Below, one piece after another: positions 9,733 through 18,068 of a stretch of DNA of 64,000 bases. Position numbers and translations under genes: made by a program. Position 1 is the first letter of the stretch. The number at the start of each line of letters is the position of its first letter. Under the pieces are notes generated by a model that made no database searches, was not told the DNA's origin, and was given only the letters and a program-made list of their open reading frames with translations. The stretch comes from Verrucomicrobiota bacterium. Its GTDB lineage: Bacteria > Verrucomicrobiota > Verrucomicrobiia > Opitutales > Opitutaceae. Where the stretch lies: positions 124,001 to 188,000 of the forward strand of contig JAEYWP010000016.1 of assembly GCA_023428905.1 (NCBI GenBank). Reading direction: 5' to 3'.

Positions 9733-9965
9733 AGCGTGTCGCGCGAAGGAGGAGGGAGCGTCCCTGTTTCCCGACTCTGGCCCCACCAAGAACGCGGTGC
9801 CCCCTCGGAGGCCTCCTTCGCATCCTTCGCGAGGATCTCTCTGGAAGTGACCCCGCAAATCACCGCGGACCGCTTTACGCCGCTTGAATTCCGCCGACAG
9901 TAAGGCTGTTCCCACCCGGGCGGCTGACTCCGGCATGCCGCCTGCAGCGGGTGCTTTCCCACGCC

Positions 9966-11792
9966 ATGGCCTTTACTGCCCGCTCCCAGCCCCTTTCGGA
10001 CAACCGTCACCTGCTCAAGTGGGTGCAAAAAATTGCCGAACTGACGCGGCCCGCCGCCGTGCACTGGGTCGACGGTTCCGAGGAGGAATACCAGGCCCTG
10101 TGCGCCTTGCTGGTCGACCAGGGGACCTTCACGCGCCTTAACCCCGACCTCTGGCCGGGCTGTTTCCTCGCGCGCTCCGATCCGGGAGATGTCGCCCGAG
10201 TGGAGGATCGCACCTTCATCTGCTCCCTCTCGCGGGACAGCGCCGGCCCGACCAACAACTGGGTCAACCCGCACGAGATGCGCCGGAAGCTAAAGACGCT
10301 GTTTTCCGGATCGATGGCCGGACGCACCCTTTACGTCCTGCCGTATTGCATGGGGCCGATCGGGTCGCCGATGGCGCAAATCGGCGTGGAGCTGACCGAT
10401 TCTCCCTACGTGGTGGTCAACATGCGGATCATGGCCCGGATCGGCCTGCCGGTCTTTCGCGAGATCGACCGGGCCGAAAAACGCGTGGTCCCCTGCGTCC
10501 ACTCCGTGGGAGCTCCGCTCGCCCCCGGCCAGGCCGACGTGCCCTGGCCCTGCAATCCCGAGAAATACATCGTTCACTTTCCCGAGACGCGCGAGATCTG
10601 GTCCTACGGTTCTGGATACGGAGGCAACGCCCTGCTGGGCAAGAAGTGTTTCGCCCTGCGCATCGCGTCCAACATCGCCCGGGATGAGGGCTGGATGGCC
10701 GAACACATGCTGATCCTGGGCGTGGAGAATCCGGCGGGAGAAAAGACGTACGTGGCTGCCGCGTTTCCCAGCGCCTGCGGCAAGACCAATTTTGCCATGC
10801 TGATCCCGCCGCCGCATTTCCAGCGGCAGGGGTGGAAGATCTGGACGGTGGGCGACGACATTGCCTGGCTGCGGCCCGATGCGCAGGGACACCTGCATGC
10901 GATCAATCCGGAGGCGGGCTTTTTCGGCGTCGCTCCGGGCACGTCCGCCCAGACCAATCCCAACGCGATGGCCTCCCTCGCCAGGAACACCCTCTTCACC
11001 AACGTGGCGCTCACCCCGGAAGGCGGCGTGTGGTGGGAGGGCATGACGGAAACACCACCGGCTGAATGCATCGACTGGCGCGGGCAGCGCTGGACGCCAG
11101 AGATCGGCCGCCAGACCGGAGCGAAGGCCGCCCATCCGAATTCGCGCTTCACCGCACCTGCCTCCCAGTGCCCGACGATCGATCCCGCCTGGGAAGATCC
11201 GGAGGGCGTGCCGATCGGCGCGATCATCTTTGGCGGCCGCCGCGCCAGCACGATGCCACTGGTTTACCAGGCGTTCAGCTGGAGCGCGGGGGTGTATGCC
11301 GGGGCCACCATGGGCTCGGAGATGACCGCCGCGGCCGCCGGCACCATCGGCGCGGTCCGTCGCGATCCCATGGCCATGCTGCCCTTCTGCGGCTACAACA
11401 TGGGCGACTACTTCCGGCATTGGATCAACATGCAGCGCCTGCTCGCGGACACCCCGCGCGTCTTCCACGTCAACTGGTTCCGCAAGGGCGATGATGGGAC
11501 GTTCCTCTGGCCCGGGTACGGCGAGAACATGCGCGTCCTCAAATGGATCGTCGAGCGGGTGCAGGGCAGGGGGCGCGCCGCCGAGACGCCGGTGGGCTGG
11601 CAACCCCATTACGACGACCTTGACTGGGGCGGCCTGGATTTCCCGCGCGAGCGTTACGACGCCCTCCAGGCGGTCGATCGGACGTTATGGCGGCGGGAAG
11701 TGATCCAGCACGAGGAGCTCTTTCTCACCCTGCACGACCATCTGCCCAAAGAGATGATCTTTGAGAGGGAACTGCTGATCTGCCGGCTCTAG
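9966..11792 (+). CDS. pckG: Phosphoenolpyruvate carboxykinase (GTP)
   Basis: A full-length (608 residues) cytosolic enzyme that interconverts oxaloacetate plus GTP with phosphoenolpyruvate, CO2 and GDP, the committed step of gluconeogenesis. Visible family motifs are the substrate-site region RTLYVLPYCMGP, the P-loop with active-site Cys in FPSACGKTN, the metal-binding GDDIAWLR, and NWFRKG near the C-terminus. The ATG at 9966 fits the family start; a GTG at 9951 would add only five residues. It is a stand-alone gene. Its last four bases overlap the stop of the convergent VF530 gene. Confidence 0.97.
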   Translation: MAFTARSQPLSDNRHLLKWVQKIAELTRPAAVHWVDGSEEEYQALCALLVDQGTFTRLNPDLWPGCFLARSDPGDVARVEDRTFICSLSRDSAGPTNNWVNPHEMRRKLKTLFSGSMAGRTLYVLPYCMGPIGSPMAQIGVELTDSPYVVVNMRIMARIGLPVFREIDRAEKRVVPCVHSVGAPLAPGQADVPWPCNPEKYIVHFPETREIWSYGSGYGGNALLGKKCFALRIASNIARDEGWMAEHMLILGVENPAGEKTYVAAAFPSACGKTNFAMLIPPPHFQRQGWKIWTVGDDIAWLRPDAQGHLHAINPEAGFFGVAPGTSAQTNPNAMASLARNTLFTNVALTPEGGVWWEGMTETPPAECIDWRGQRWTPEIGRQTGAKAAHPNSRFTAPASQCPTIDPAWEDPEGVPIGAIIFGGRRASTMPLVYQAFSWSAGVYAGATMGSEMTAAAAGTIGAVRRDPMAMLPFCGYNMGDYFRHWINMQRLLADTPRVFHVNWFRKGDDGTFLWPGYGENMRVLKWIVERVQGRGRAAETPVGWQPHYDDLDWGGLDFPRERYDALQAVDRTLWRREVIQHEELFLTLHDHLPKEMIFERELLICRL

Positions 11793-12019
11793 CGACGGCC
11801 GCCGTCCTGCTGTTCCAGATACAGCGCCTCCACCCGGGCCCGGGCCCATGGCGTTTTGCGCAGAAAGGTCAGGCTGGACTTCACGCTCGGGTCGTGGAGG
11901 AAACACCGGACCGGTATTCGACGCCCCATCTCGTCCCAGCCGAGGGTGGCCGAGAGTTCTGTCACGATTTTCTCGAGCGTGACGCCGTGGAGCGGATCCT
12001 TCGAGGAGGGCATGGACAT
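11789..12019 (-). CDS. VF530 family DNA-binding protein (DUF2132)
   Basis: A 76-residue protein carrying the full VF530 signature: DPLHGVTLEKIVTEL near the N-terminus, GWDEMGRRI, then RCFLHDPSVKSSLTFLRKT and PWAR before an acidic C-terminal helix. The family is small, basic and structurally characterised as DNA-binding, but its cellular role is not established. Two ATG codons (12019 and 12013) are possible and differ by two residues; neither has a strong ribosome site. The gene is convergent with pckG, sharing four bases at the 3' end. Confidence 0.9.
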   Translation of the reverse strand: MSMPSSKDPLHGVTLEKIVTELSATLGWDEMGRRIPVRCFLHDPSVKSSLTFLRKTPWARARVEALYLEQQDGGRR

Positions 12020-12100
12020 GCCGAACGGTGGCGACCCGCAGGGCCGCGCGCAAGAGGCGCAGCGCTTGAACTTGCCCGCGGTTGCGGATGTATTCGGGCG

Positions 12101-12850
12101 ATGCCGCACGCAACGCTTGAAGTCCGTCCCCTCGCCAAACCCCGTCACGTGGTGACCACGGAGGGACGCGTCCTGCCGGTGCCGGAAGGATGGGAACTGC
12201 TGCCCCCCGGCGACGCCGCGCTCAGCCGGCGCATCAAGCAGGATGGCCCGACCTGGACGGTGGTGGAAGTGAAGGGACGAAAACGCTTCTCCCGCGGTAT
12301 CTGGGCTCCGGCCGCACGCATCGAGGCGCTGCGTCGGGACCTGGCGGCCGAACGCGAGGACCCAGCCTACCAGAAAAAACTCGAGGCGGGCCGCAGGCGC
12401 CGGGCTGCCGAACAGGTGGAATATGCCGGTGAGTTTGAAGACGCCGTGCGGAGCTTCCTTGCTTTCCATCCATCACACGCGGAGGACGCTCGCACCTTGG
12501 CCGCGCGAATCGCTGCCCACGCGGTTCCGGTGGGCAGCGGCACGGTGGCGCGCACCGAACGCATCCCGATCGAGGAGCGCGCCGAGGCAGCCACCATTGC
12601 CTGGCTGCGGCACCAGACCACCGGCTACGACGACATGGTCATCCCCCGGATCAAGGGGAAACGCCGCGAGGTCCGCCGATCGCTCGCAGAACGGTCGCGT
12701 CTTCTCCTCGAACGCTATCGCCGGGGATCGTTGATCGACCGGGAGCATTGCCCGCTGCAACAGGCGCTCGGCGGTGCGAAGCGCAGCGCCGCCGCCACAA
12801 ATCACCGGTTCCCTCCGAACGCACAGCAATCCGACCTGTCCCTGGAGTGA
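12101..12850 (+). CDS. DUF2293 domain-containing protein
   Basis: A 249-residue protein of unknown function. An N-terminal part (PEGWELLPPGDAALSRRIKQ, then WTVVEVKGRKRFSRGIW) is followed by a basic helical linker. The C-terminal region has the features of DUF2293: a helical stretch with FLAFHPSHA, then the conserved end EERAEAATIAWLRHQTTGYD followed by a basic R-rich segment (RRSLAERSRLLLERYRRG). No signal peptide or membrane helix is seen, so it is probably cytoplasmic. The ATG at 12101 follows the divergent VF530 gene by 81 bases. The stop is four bases before the globin ATG, so the two are likely co-transcribed. Confidence 0.75.
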   Translation: MPHATLEVRPLAKPRHVVTTEGRVLPVPEGWELLPPGDAALSRRIKQDGPTWTVVEVKGRKRFSRGIWAPAARIEALRRDLAAEREDPAYQKKLEAGRRRRAAEQVEYAGEFEDAVRSFLAFHPSHAEDARTLAARIAAHAVPVGSGTVARTERIPIEERAEAATIAWLRHQTTGYDDMVIPRIKGKRREVRRSLAERSRLLLERYRRGSLIDREHCPLQQALGGAKRSAAATNHRFPPNAQQSDLSLE

Positions 12851-12854
12851 ACCC

Positions 12855-13280
12855 ATGACCATCGATCCCGCCACCCCGCGCAATCCCGACCCGCTCTTCG
12901 ACCGCATCGGGGGACGGCCCACCTTGCTGAAGCTGCTCAAGCATTTTTATGCCGACGTTCGCCAGCACCAGGAAATCGGCCCCGTGTTCAATGCCCGGAT
13001 ACAGGACTGGCCTGCCCATATCGAGAAGATCGCCGACTTCTGGACGAATGCGACCGGTGGGGCGCCGCGCTACTCCGGGCCGATGCCGGCCCGGCACCTG
13101 TCTCTCGGGCTGGAGGACAGGCATTTCCAGGCCTGGCTGGACCTATGGCGGCGCCAGTGCCGTATCCAGCTGCCGCAGGTCGAGGCGGAAGAGCTGATCG
13201 GCGTGGCAGAGTCGATCGGCGACCGCCTTCAGCAGATGATCGCGTGGAATGCCGGCCGTCCCACCCCGGGTGGTCTCTGA
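12855..13280 (+). CDS. Group III truncated hemoglobin
   Basis: A 141-residue globin of the 2-on-2 fold. Family features are FYADVRQHQEIGPVFNARI with the conserved aromatic pair at the start, DWPAHIEKIADFWTNATGG (the W and H typical of group III), and the proximal-His segment ARHLSLGLEDRHFQAWLDLW. Truncated globins bind O2 or NO, and group III members are often proposed to act in reactive nitrogen detoxification, which is unproven here. A GGAG sits eight bases before the ATG, inside the end of the DUF2293 gene, so translation is probably coupled. A stable hairpin follows at 13301-13326. Confidence 0.9.
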   Translation: MTIDPATPRNPDPLFDRIGGRPTLLKLLKHFYADVRQHQEIGPVFNARIQDWPAHIEKIADFWTNATGGAPRYSGPMPARHLSLGLEDRHFQAWLDLWRRQCRIQLPQVEAEELIGVAESIGDRLQQMIAWNAGRPTPGGL

Positions 13281-13300
13281 CGTCGCGCTTGGGCCGAGAC

Positions 13301-13326
13301 CTGCATCTCCCCGAGGGGGAGTGCAG
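13301..13326. terminator. Hairpin between convergent genes, terminator-like without a T-run
   Basis: CTGCATCTCCCC pairs with GGGGAGTGCAG across a GAG loop, an 11-bp stem with one bulge. It sits between the globin gene (ends 13280) and the convergent TonB_C gene (ends 13350). No T-tract follows on either strand, so it may stop transcription only with help from Rho or simply protect 3' ends. Confidence 0.4.
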
Positions 13327-13349
13327 TGAGGTGCACAGCAGTGACCCCA

Positions 13350-13721
13350 CTAACCGACATTGACGAGCCGGAGCGGAAGCACCACCCGGATCGCGACCGG
13401 GTTGCCGTCCTTGTCGCGCGCCGGCGTGAAGGTCCACTGGGACAGCGCGGGAACCACGCGGGAGGCCAGGTCGGAAGGCAGGGGTTTCTTCCCGCGGATG
13501 TCGCGGGGCCGGCCCTCGGCATCGATCGTCATCTCGACTTGGACGATGGCGTCGGCAAAACGCTGTGGGATGTTGTGGAAACGCACGACCTTGACCGGCT
13601 TGGGCAGGGCTGACCAGAGCTGGGCGGCTTCGTCGTGCGGCAGGGTGAGGGCGGTGGCGTGAGCCTGGGCGCCGAAGCCGGCGAAAAGCAGAGCGGAGAA
13701 AAAGAGGACCTTGGTTTTCAT
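13350..13721 (-). CDS. Exported TonB C-terminal-domain protein (123 aa)
   Basis: A short protein made of a signal peptide (MKTKVLFFSALLFAGFGAQA, cleavage near residue 22) and a single TonB_C-like domain. The domain shows the usual strand-helix-strand order: IVQVEMTIDAEGRPRD, then ASRVVPALSQWTFTPARDKDG and a final VAIRVVLPLRLV strand. There is no N-terminal anchor or proline-rich spanner, so it cannot energise receptors as classical TonB does. It is related in layout to the proteins at 37055-38698 and 48312-48665. Its function is unknown; a periplasmic binding or structural role is inference. The ATG at 13721 gives a proper signal peptide; longer upstream frames are not credible. Confidence 0.72.
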   Translation of the reverse strand: MKTKVLFFSALLFAGFGAQAHATALTLPHDEAAQLWSALPKPVKVVRFHNIPQRFADAIVQVEMTIDAEGRPRDIRGKKPLPSDLASRVVPALSQWTFTPARDKDGNPVAIRVVLPLRLVNVG

Positions 13722-14409
13722 GTGAGCGTGAGTGAAGGGAGGTGCTGGAATGATCCGACGGGAGGAAAACCCGCGGGGAGGCGGAAAAGTTACAGGAAAG
13801 TTTTCGGGCGGATACGGGTCGAATGGCGAAGCCAGTCCAGGCGGAGCGTCTGTCGTCGATGTCCGGATACGCCTCGGCGATCGGGCGAAAGGTAAAGCGG
13901 CTCTGCGCCGCCGCCGCAGACGTGCAGGGTGAGTGCGGATGTCGGAGCGGGGCGCAGAGCCTGGCGTCCTGGCTGTCGCCCTTAGCATGCTCAGGACACC
14001 TCAGGCGCGGGGTGGGGGCACCCCCGCCTACAAGAGAACATCCTAGGCCACGTTCCGAATGTGGGCCGGGTGTCCTCACCCGGCACCCCCTGGCTCTGCG
14101 CCGGTCCGGCTGTGCTTCCAGAGCGTGGCCCCCTCATCTCAGCCTGGATTTACCAACAACCGTCGAGGTGAGGTCGATGGCCCACCGGCAACAAGGAGCG
14201 CGAACCTGGATCGAGTTTGTGTAAGTGCGCTTAAATTAGTTGTTTAAAGGCATTTGGCCTTTGGTACGCGCTCACCCCGGCGTGCCGCCTCCGGTGTTCC
14301 CAAAAGCCGGGAATTAGCTAAAGCGACCGGCTCCTCGTGCCGTTCTTTCCCCAGCGTCCCCTTCGCCGCATTCCGCCTAGCGAAGCCCCGCCCTTTACCC
14401 TTCGCCGAC
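13722..14409. other. Intergenic region with one hairpin and an AT-rich promoter-like stretch
   Basis: This 688-base gap separates the divergent TonB_C gene and the hybrid sensor kinase. It holds a perfect 7-bp hairpin (CCGGGTG, TCCT loop, CACCCGG) at 14066-14083 with no T-run. An unusually AT-rich stretch at about 14214-14250 (TTGTGTAAGTGCGCTTAAAT) is the best place for the kinase promoter, although no exact -35/-10 pair is clear. Frames that cross this region have no recognisable protein similarity. Confidence 0.4.
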
Positions 14410-17400
14410 ATGGTCCGCGCGTTCCTCCGCCAGGTTGTCCTCCGTGGGTCGCTGCTCCTCTGCCTGGCTTCCCTGAGCTTGGCTTCCACGCCCCCCGCCC
14501 CCCTGGTGGGCTACCCGGTGGGCCGCGACTTTGTCTACCCCGACAGCGCCCGCCCTGGTCGGGATGTGCGCCTGACAGCCGACCCTCTCGGCCGGCTCAC
14601 TGCGGTGGGGGATGGGGTGCACCTCGTTCAAGACGGAAAAAGCTGGCTGACCTTGGGCAACGAACGGAGCGACCTGGACCGGCTCCTGTGCGTCGACTAC
14701 GTGTCCGGCGGCGGAGGCTATTTCGCCTCCACCAACGCCTGTGGGACGCTCGAATTTCTGCCAGGCGGCGGGGTACGTCACCTCTCCCGGCTGCCTTCGC
14801 CCGCCCCAGGCTGGACCGCCAATGCGCAGTTCACCCAGCTGGTCGCCTACCCCGGAGGAGTCTGCGCCGTGTCGTCGCGGGGCATCGTGCTGATGGATCA
14901 GAGCGAAGCAGTCGGCCGCGCCCTGCCGTTGGACAATGTGCTCACCGCCTTCGTGGTGGGCGATGTCCTCCACATCACCTCAGGTTCCCTGGGTATGTTC
15001 CGGGTGGATACCCGGGCGGGACGCCTGGTCCCCGCTGGACCGGGAACAAACCCATTGCTCTACCGTGCCGCGCGGTGGGATGCCCGCAGCGTCCTGGGTG
15101 TCACCGTCGCCAACGAGCTCGTCCTCTTTGACGGGGAGCGCACCCAATCGATCGGGCCGGCCCCGGATCAGACCACGGGTCTCTCTGTTTCCGATATTGT
15201 GAAGTTGGGTGACCATCTGATGGCTGTCGCTGTGAAGGGGGGCGGGCTGCACTTTATCGATGTGGAGGGAACGCCCGTCCTCAGCTTGCGGGAGCCGGAA
15301 CTGCAGACCGTCAGCGACCTTTTTGTGGGCGAGCCGGGCGTGCTCTGGGCTGCCTGTGCAACGGGCGTACGCAAGATCCACTACAACGTCCCGGTCGCCG
15401 CCTTTGACCACCGCTCCGGCCTGAACCTGCTCTGGCCTGTGCTCGTGCGGCATCGCGGCGAACTCCTCGTCGTCAGCAATGGCAGCGTCTACAGGGCGAC
15501 GCCGGGCAAAGTGGCCGAGCCGACGCGTTTCGATCCGATTCCGCTGCCGGCCGCGCCGGGCGTCTGGGCCGCCGCCTCCGTCGCCCAGGGACTCCTGGTG
15601 GGCAATGACGAAGGCGTGCAGCTCTGGGACGGCACCGCGCTCAGTCCGGTCTTCAACCGATTTACCGTCTACCGAATCGTACCCCTCGGACCGGAGACCA
15701 CCCTTCTCGTCGGTCAGAAGCGCGTTGCGGTCGTAAGTTGGCGCGACCAGCGCTGGGCCGTGTTGGCAGAGGCCGACGCGGCGGGGTTCCCGCATCATTG
15801 TGTCCGCTACAATGCCGAGATCGTCTGGGTGGAACACGGGGGCGGCAGCGTCTCCCGGGTGCATTGGGACGGAACCGGCCTTCAGGTGCGCGACTTTTCA
15901 CCCTGGGGACGGAGCGGCTGGACGCACCTCGGACTGATTGACGACATCGTGGTGCTCTCCGGGGGAGGCGGCCACCGCGCCTTTTTCGATGAAGGCAAGG
16001 GAGAGCTGGTGGCCAAGCCGGAACTGGAGGCGATTCTCGACCTTTCCCCACGCCGCGCCCTGCGGATCGTAAAGACGAAGCGGGGTACGCTCTGGCTCAC
16101 CCATAACGGAGGGGTCGACCGCCTCAGCCCGACACCGGAGGGTGGATACGTTCGCAATTATGCCGGATTGGATGTCGTTTCGCAGACCTACCCGGCCTTG
16201 CAGGCTCCGACCGAGGACGAGATCTGGGTGTCGAGCGCCCGCGATCTGGTCCGCCTTTCCGACAAGCCCGGAGAGGAGTCGTCAAACTCGCGGCCCGTCC
16301 TCGTCTCGGTGGTGCAGCGCGACACCGAGCTTCCGCTCTACGACTCCCTTCGGCCCGGCCAGGGCAGCCTGTCGGAGATCCCTTACGCCAGTGGCGGACT
16401 CGTCTTTCGGGTGTTCGCCGGAGGCTACGCGCGGATGGTGTCACCGGAATTTCAGTACAAACTGCATGGCGATCTCGACCAATGGTCCCCGCCGCAGACC
16501 GATTCGGCGATTTCCGTCGGGCGCCTGCGCGAGGGACGTTACGAGCTTTTGGTCCGGATCGTGGAATCGGGCCAGCCGCTGGGCGAACCACTCTCCGTCC
16601 GCTTCACCATCGCGCCGCCACCCTACCGGACCTGGTGGGCGTACCTCTGCTACGGGGTCGGCATCGTGGCGCTGACGGGTGCGGCCGTGTCCTTTTTGGT
16701 CTTCCGGGAGCGCCGCCAGCGCGAGCGCCTGGAAGAGTTGGTACGGCTGCGCACCCGGGACCTCGAGGAGGCCGCGGAGGAGGCGAGGCAGGCGGCGCGG
16801 GCGAAAAGCCAGTTCCTCGCGAACATGTCCCACGAGATCCGCACCCCGATGAATGGGGTGATCGGAATGACCCACCTGTTGATGCACACTCCGCTGACCC
16901 CGGAGCAACGGGAGTTCGCCGAGACCATCCAGACGAGCGGAGAGTCGCTGCTGGTCGTGATCAACGACATCCTCGACTTCTCGAAACTGGAAGCTGGCAA
17001 GCTTGCCCTCGAGCAGCGCCCCTTCGACCTGCGCGAACTCATCGGCGACGTGGTCCGCCTGCTCGGACCCGCCGCCCGCGCCAAGGGCATCACCCTCGAG
17101 GCGGAGGTTGCCCCGTCGCTGTCGCCCTGCTACGCCGGGGACGCCGCCCGGCTGCGCCAGGTTCTGCTCAACCTTGTCGGCAATGCGGTGAAGTTCACCG
17201 CCCATGGGTTCGTCCGGCTCCGCGTTCGCCCCGGAGTCTCGGTTCCGGGCGCCCAGGGCCACCCCTTGCGTGTTGACGTGGAGGATACAGGCATTGGCCT
17301 GAGTGTGGAAACACAGGCGCAGTTGTTCCAACCTTTCATGCAGGCGGATGCCAGCACCACCCGGCGTTTCGGCGGCACCGGGCTGGGATTGGCGATCTCC

Positions 17401-17967
17401 AAGCAGATCGTCGACCGCATGGACGGAAAGATCGGGGTCGAGTCCACTCCCGGTTGCGGCGCGCTGTTCTGGATCGAGTTCGTCCTGACTCCCGCCGATT
17501 GCGACGTCGTGCCCTGCGTGGCGGCTCGCACCGGGGGCGAGGACACATTCCCTCTGCGCGGCATCCGAATCCTCGTGGCCGAGGATAATCCCGTGAATCA
17601 GAAGGTGGTCGAACGCCAGCTGGTGGGCCTCGGGTGCCAGGTGACGTGTGCCGGCACCGGCCGGGCCGCTGTCGACGCCCTGCGCACGTCCGCCTTTGAT
17701 CTGGTGCTGATGGATTGCCACATGCCCGAAATGGACGGTTACGAGGCCACCGCGCGTATCCGCGCCGAGGTGTCGCCTAACCTTCCGATCATCGCCTTCA
17801 CCGCCAACGCCCTTCCGGCAGAGCGGCAGCGGTGCTTTGACGTGGGGATGAACGCGTGCCTGACAAAGCCGGTTCGCTTCCACGAACTCAAGGCGGTCCT
17901 GCTCCAGGTCGTATCCCAGCAGTGCACGTCCGCCGAGGCCGGCCCGCCGCTCGCGACACGCGCCTGA
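14410..17967 (+). CDS. Hybrid sensor histidine kinase with large periplasmic propeller-type sensor
   Basis: A 1185-residue membrane sensor. A signal sequence (MVRAFLRQVVLRGSLLLCLA) leads into about 650 residues of repeated beta-strand sequence compatible with a two-component-regulator propeller. A Y_Y_Y-type domain (FQYKLHGDLDQWSPP ... GRYELLVRIVE) and one transmembrane helix follow (residues about 745-767). The cytoplasmic part has HisKA with phospho-His808 in MSHEIRTPMNG, the HATPase boxes (NLVGNAVKFT, DVEDTGIGLS, GGTGLGLAIS) and a receiver with Asp1102 in LVLMDCHMPEMDG. No Hpt or DNA-binding domain is attached, so output must go to a separate protein. Kinases of this layout often sense glycans, but no ligand can be inferred. 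The ATG at 14410 is chosen because it starts the signal peptide. Confidence 0.9.
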   Translation: MVRAFLRQVVLRGSLLLCLASLSLASTPPAPLVGYPVGRDFVYPDSARPGRDVRLTADPLGRLTAVGDGVHLVQDGKSWLTLGNERSDLDRLLCVDYVSGGGGYFASTNACGTLEFLPGGGVRHLSRLPSPAPGWTANAQFTQLVAYPGGVCAVSSRGIVLMDQSEAVGRALPLDNVLTAFVVGDVLHITSGSLGMFRVDTRAGRLVPAGPGTNPLLYRAARWDARSVLGVTVANELVLFDGERTQSIGPAPDQTTGLSVSDIVKLGDHLMAVAVKGGGLHFIDVEGTPVLSLREPELQTVSDLFVGEPGVLWAACATGVRKIHYNVPVAAFDHRSGLNLLWPVLVRHRGELLVVSNGSVYRATPGKVAEPTRFDPIPLPAAPGVWAAASVAQGLLVGNDEGVQLWDGTALSPVFNRFTVYRIVPLGPETTLLVGQKRVAVVSWRDQRWAVLAEADAAGFPHHCVRYNAEIVWVEHGGGSVSRVHWDGTGLQVRDFSPWGRSGWTHLGLIDDIVVLSGGGGHRAFFDEGKGELVAKPELEAILDLSPRRALRIVKTKRGTLWLTHNGGVDRLSPTPEGGYVRNYAGLDVVSQTYPALQAPTEDEIWVSSARDLVRLSDKPGEESSNSRPVLVSVVQRDTELPLYDSLRPGQGSLSEIPYASGGLVFRVFAGGYARMVSPEFQYKLHGDLDQWSPPQTDSAISVGRLREGRYELLVRIVESGQPLGEPLSVRFTIAPPPYRTWWAYLCYGVGIVALTGAAVSFLVFRERRQRERLEELVRLRTRDLEEAAEEARQAARAKSQFLANMSHEIRTPMNGVIGMTHLLMHTPLTPEQREFAETIQTSGESLLVVINDILDFSKLEAGKLALEQRPFDLRELIGDVVRLLGPAARAKGITLEAEVAPSLSPCYAGDAARLRQVLLNLVGNAVKFTAHGFVRLRVRPGVSVPGAQGHPLRVDVEDTGIGLSVETQAQLFQPFMQADASTTRRFGGTGLGLAISKQIVDRMDGKIGVESTPGCGALFWIEFVLTPADCDVVPCVAARTGGEDTFPLRGIRILVAEDNPVNQKVVERQLVGLGCQVTCAGTGRAAVDALRTSAFDLVLMDCHMPEMDGYEATARIRAEVSPNLPIIAFTANALPAERQRCFDVGMNACLTKPVRFHELKAVLLQVVSQQCTSAEAGPPLATRA

Positions 17968-18068
17968 ACGACAGGTCATCCGACGACCGCGTGGGGTGGC
18001 CAAACGGCTAGGGGCTTCGCGCCTCCGGGATCTTGCCCGGCCGGCCGTGAACCGCATCGTGCCTTGCC

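Noticed and set aside
7552..9936. A 794-codon minus-strand open frame opposite the Wzz/BY-kinase gene.
   Set aside because: It is the antisense shadow of a high-GC gene; the plus strand carries all kinase motifs and the minus translation shows only low-complexity His/Arg/Gly sequence.
17968..18068. CCAAACGGCTAGGGGCTTCGCGCCTCCGGGA-like sequence (split here: CCAAACGGCTAGG, then GGCTTCGCGCC) as a GEMM riboswitch.
   Set aside because: The paired arms and the conserved A-rich and GCAAA elements of GEMM are missing; the rest is ordinary GC-rich spacer.
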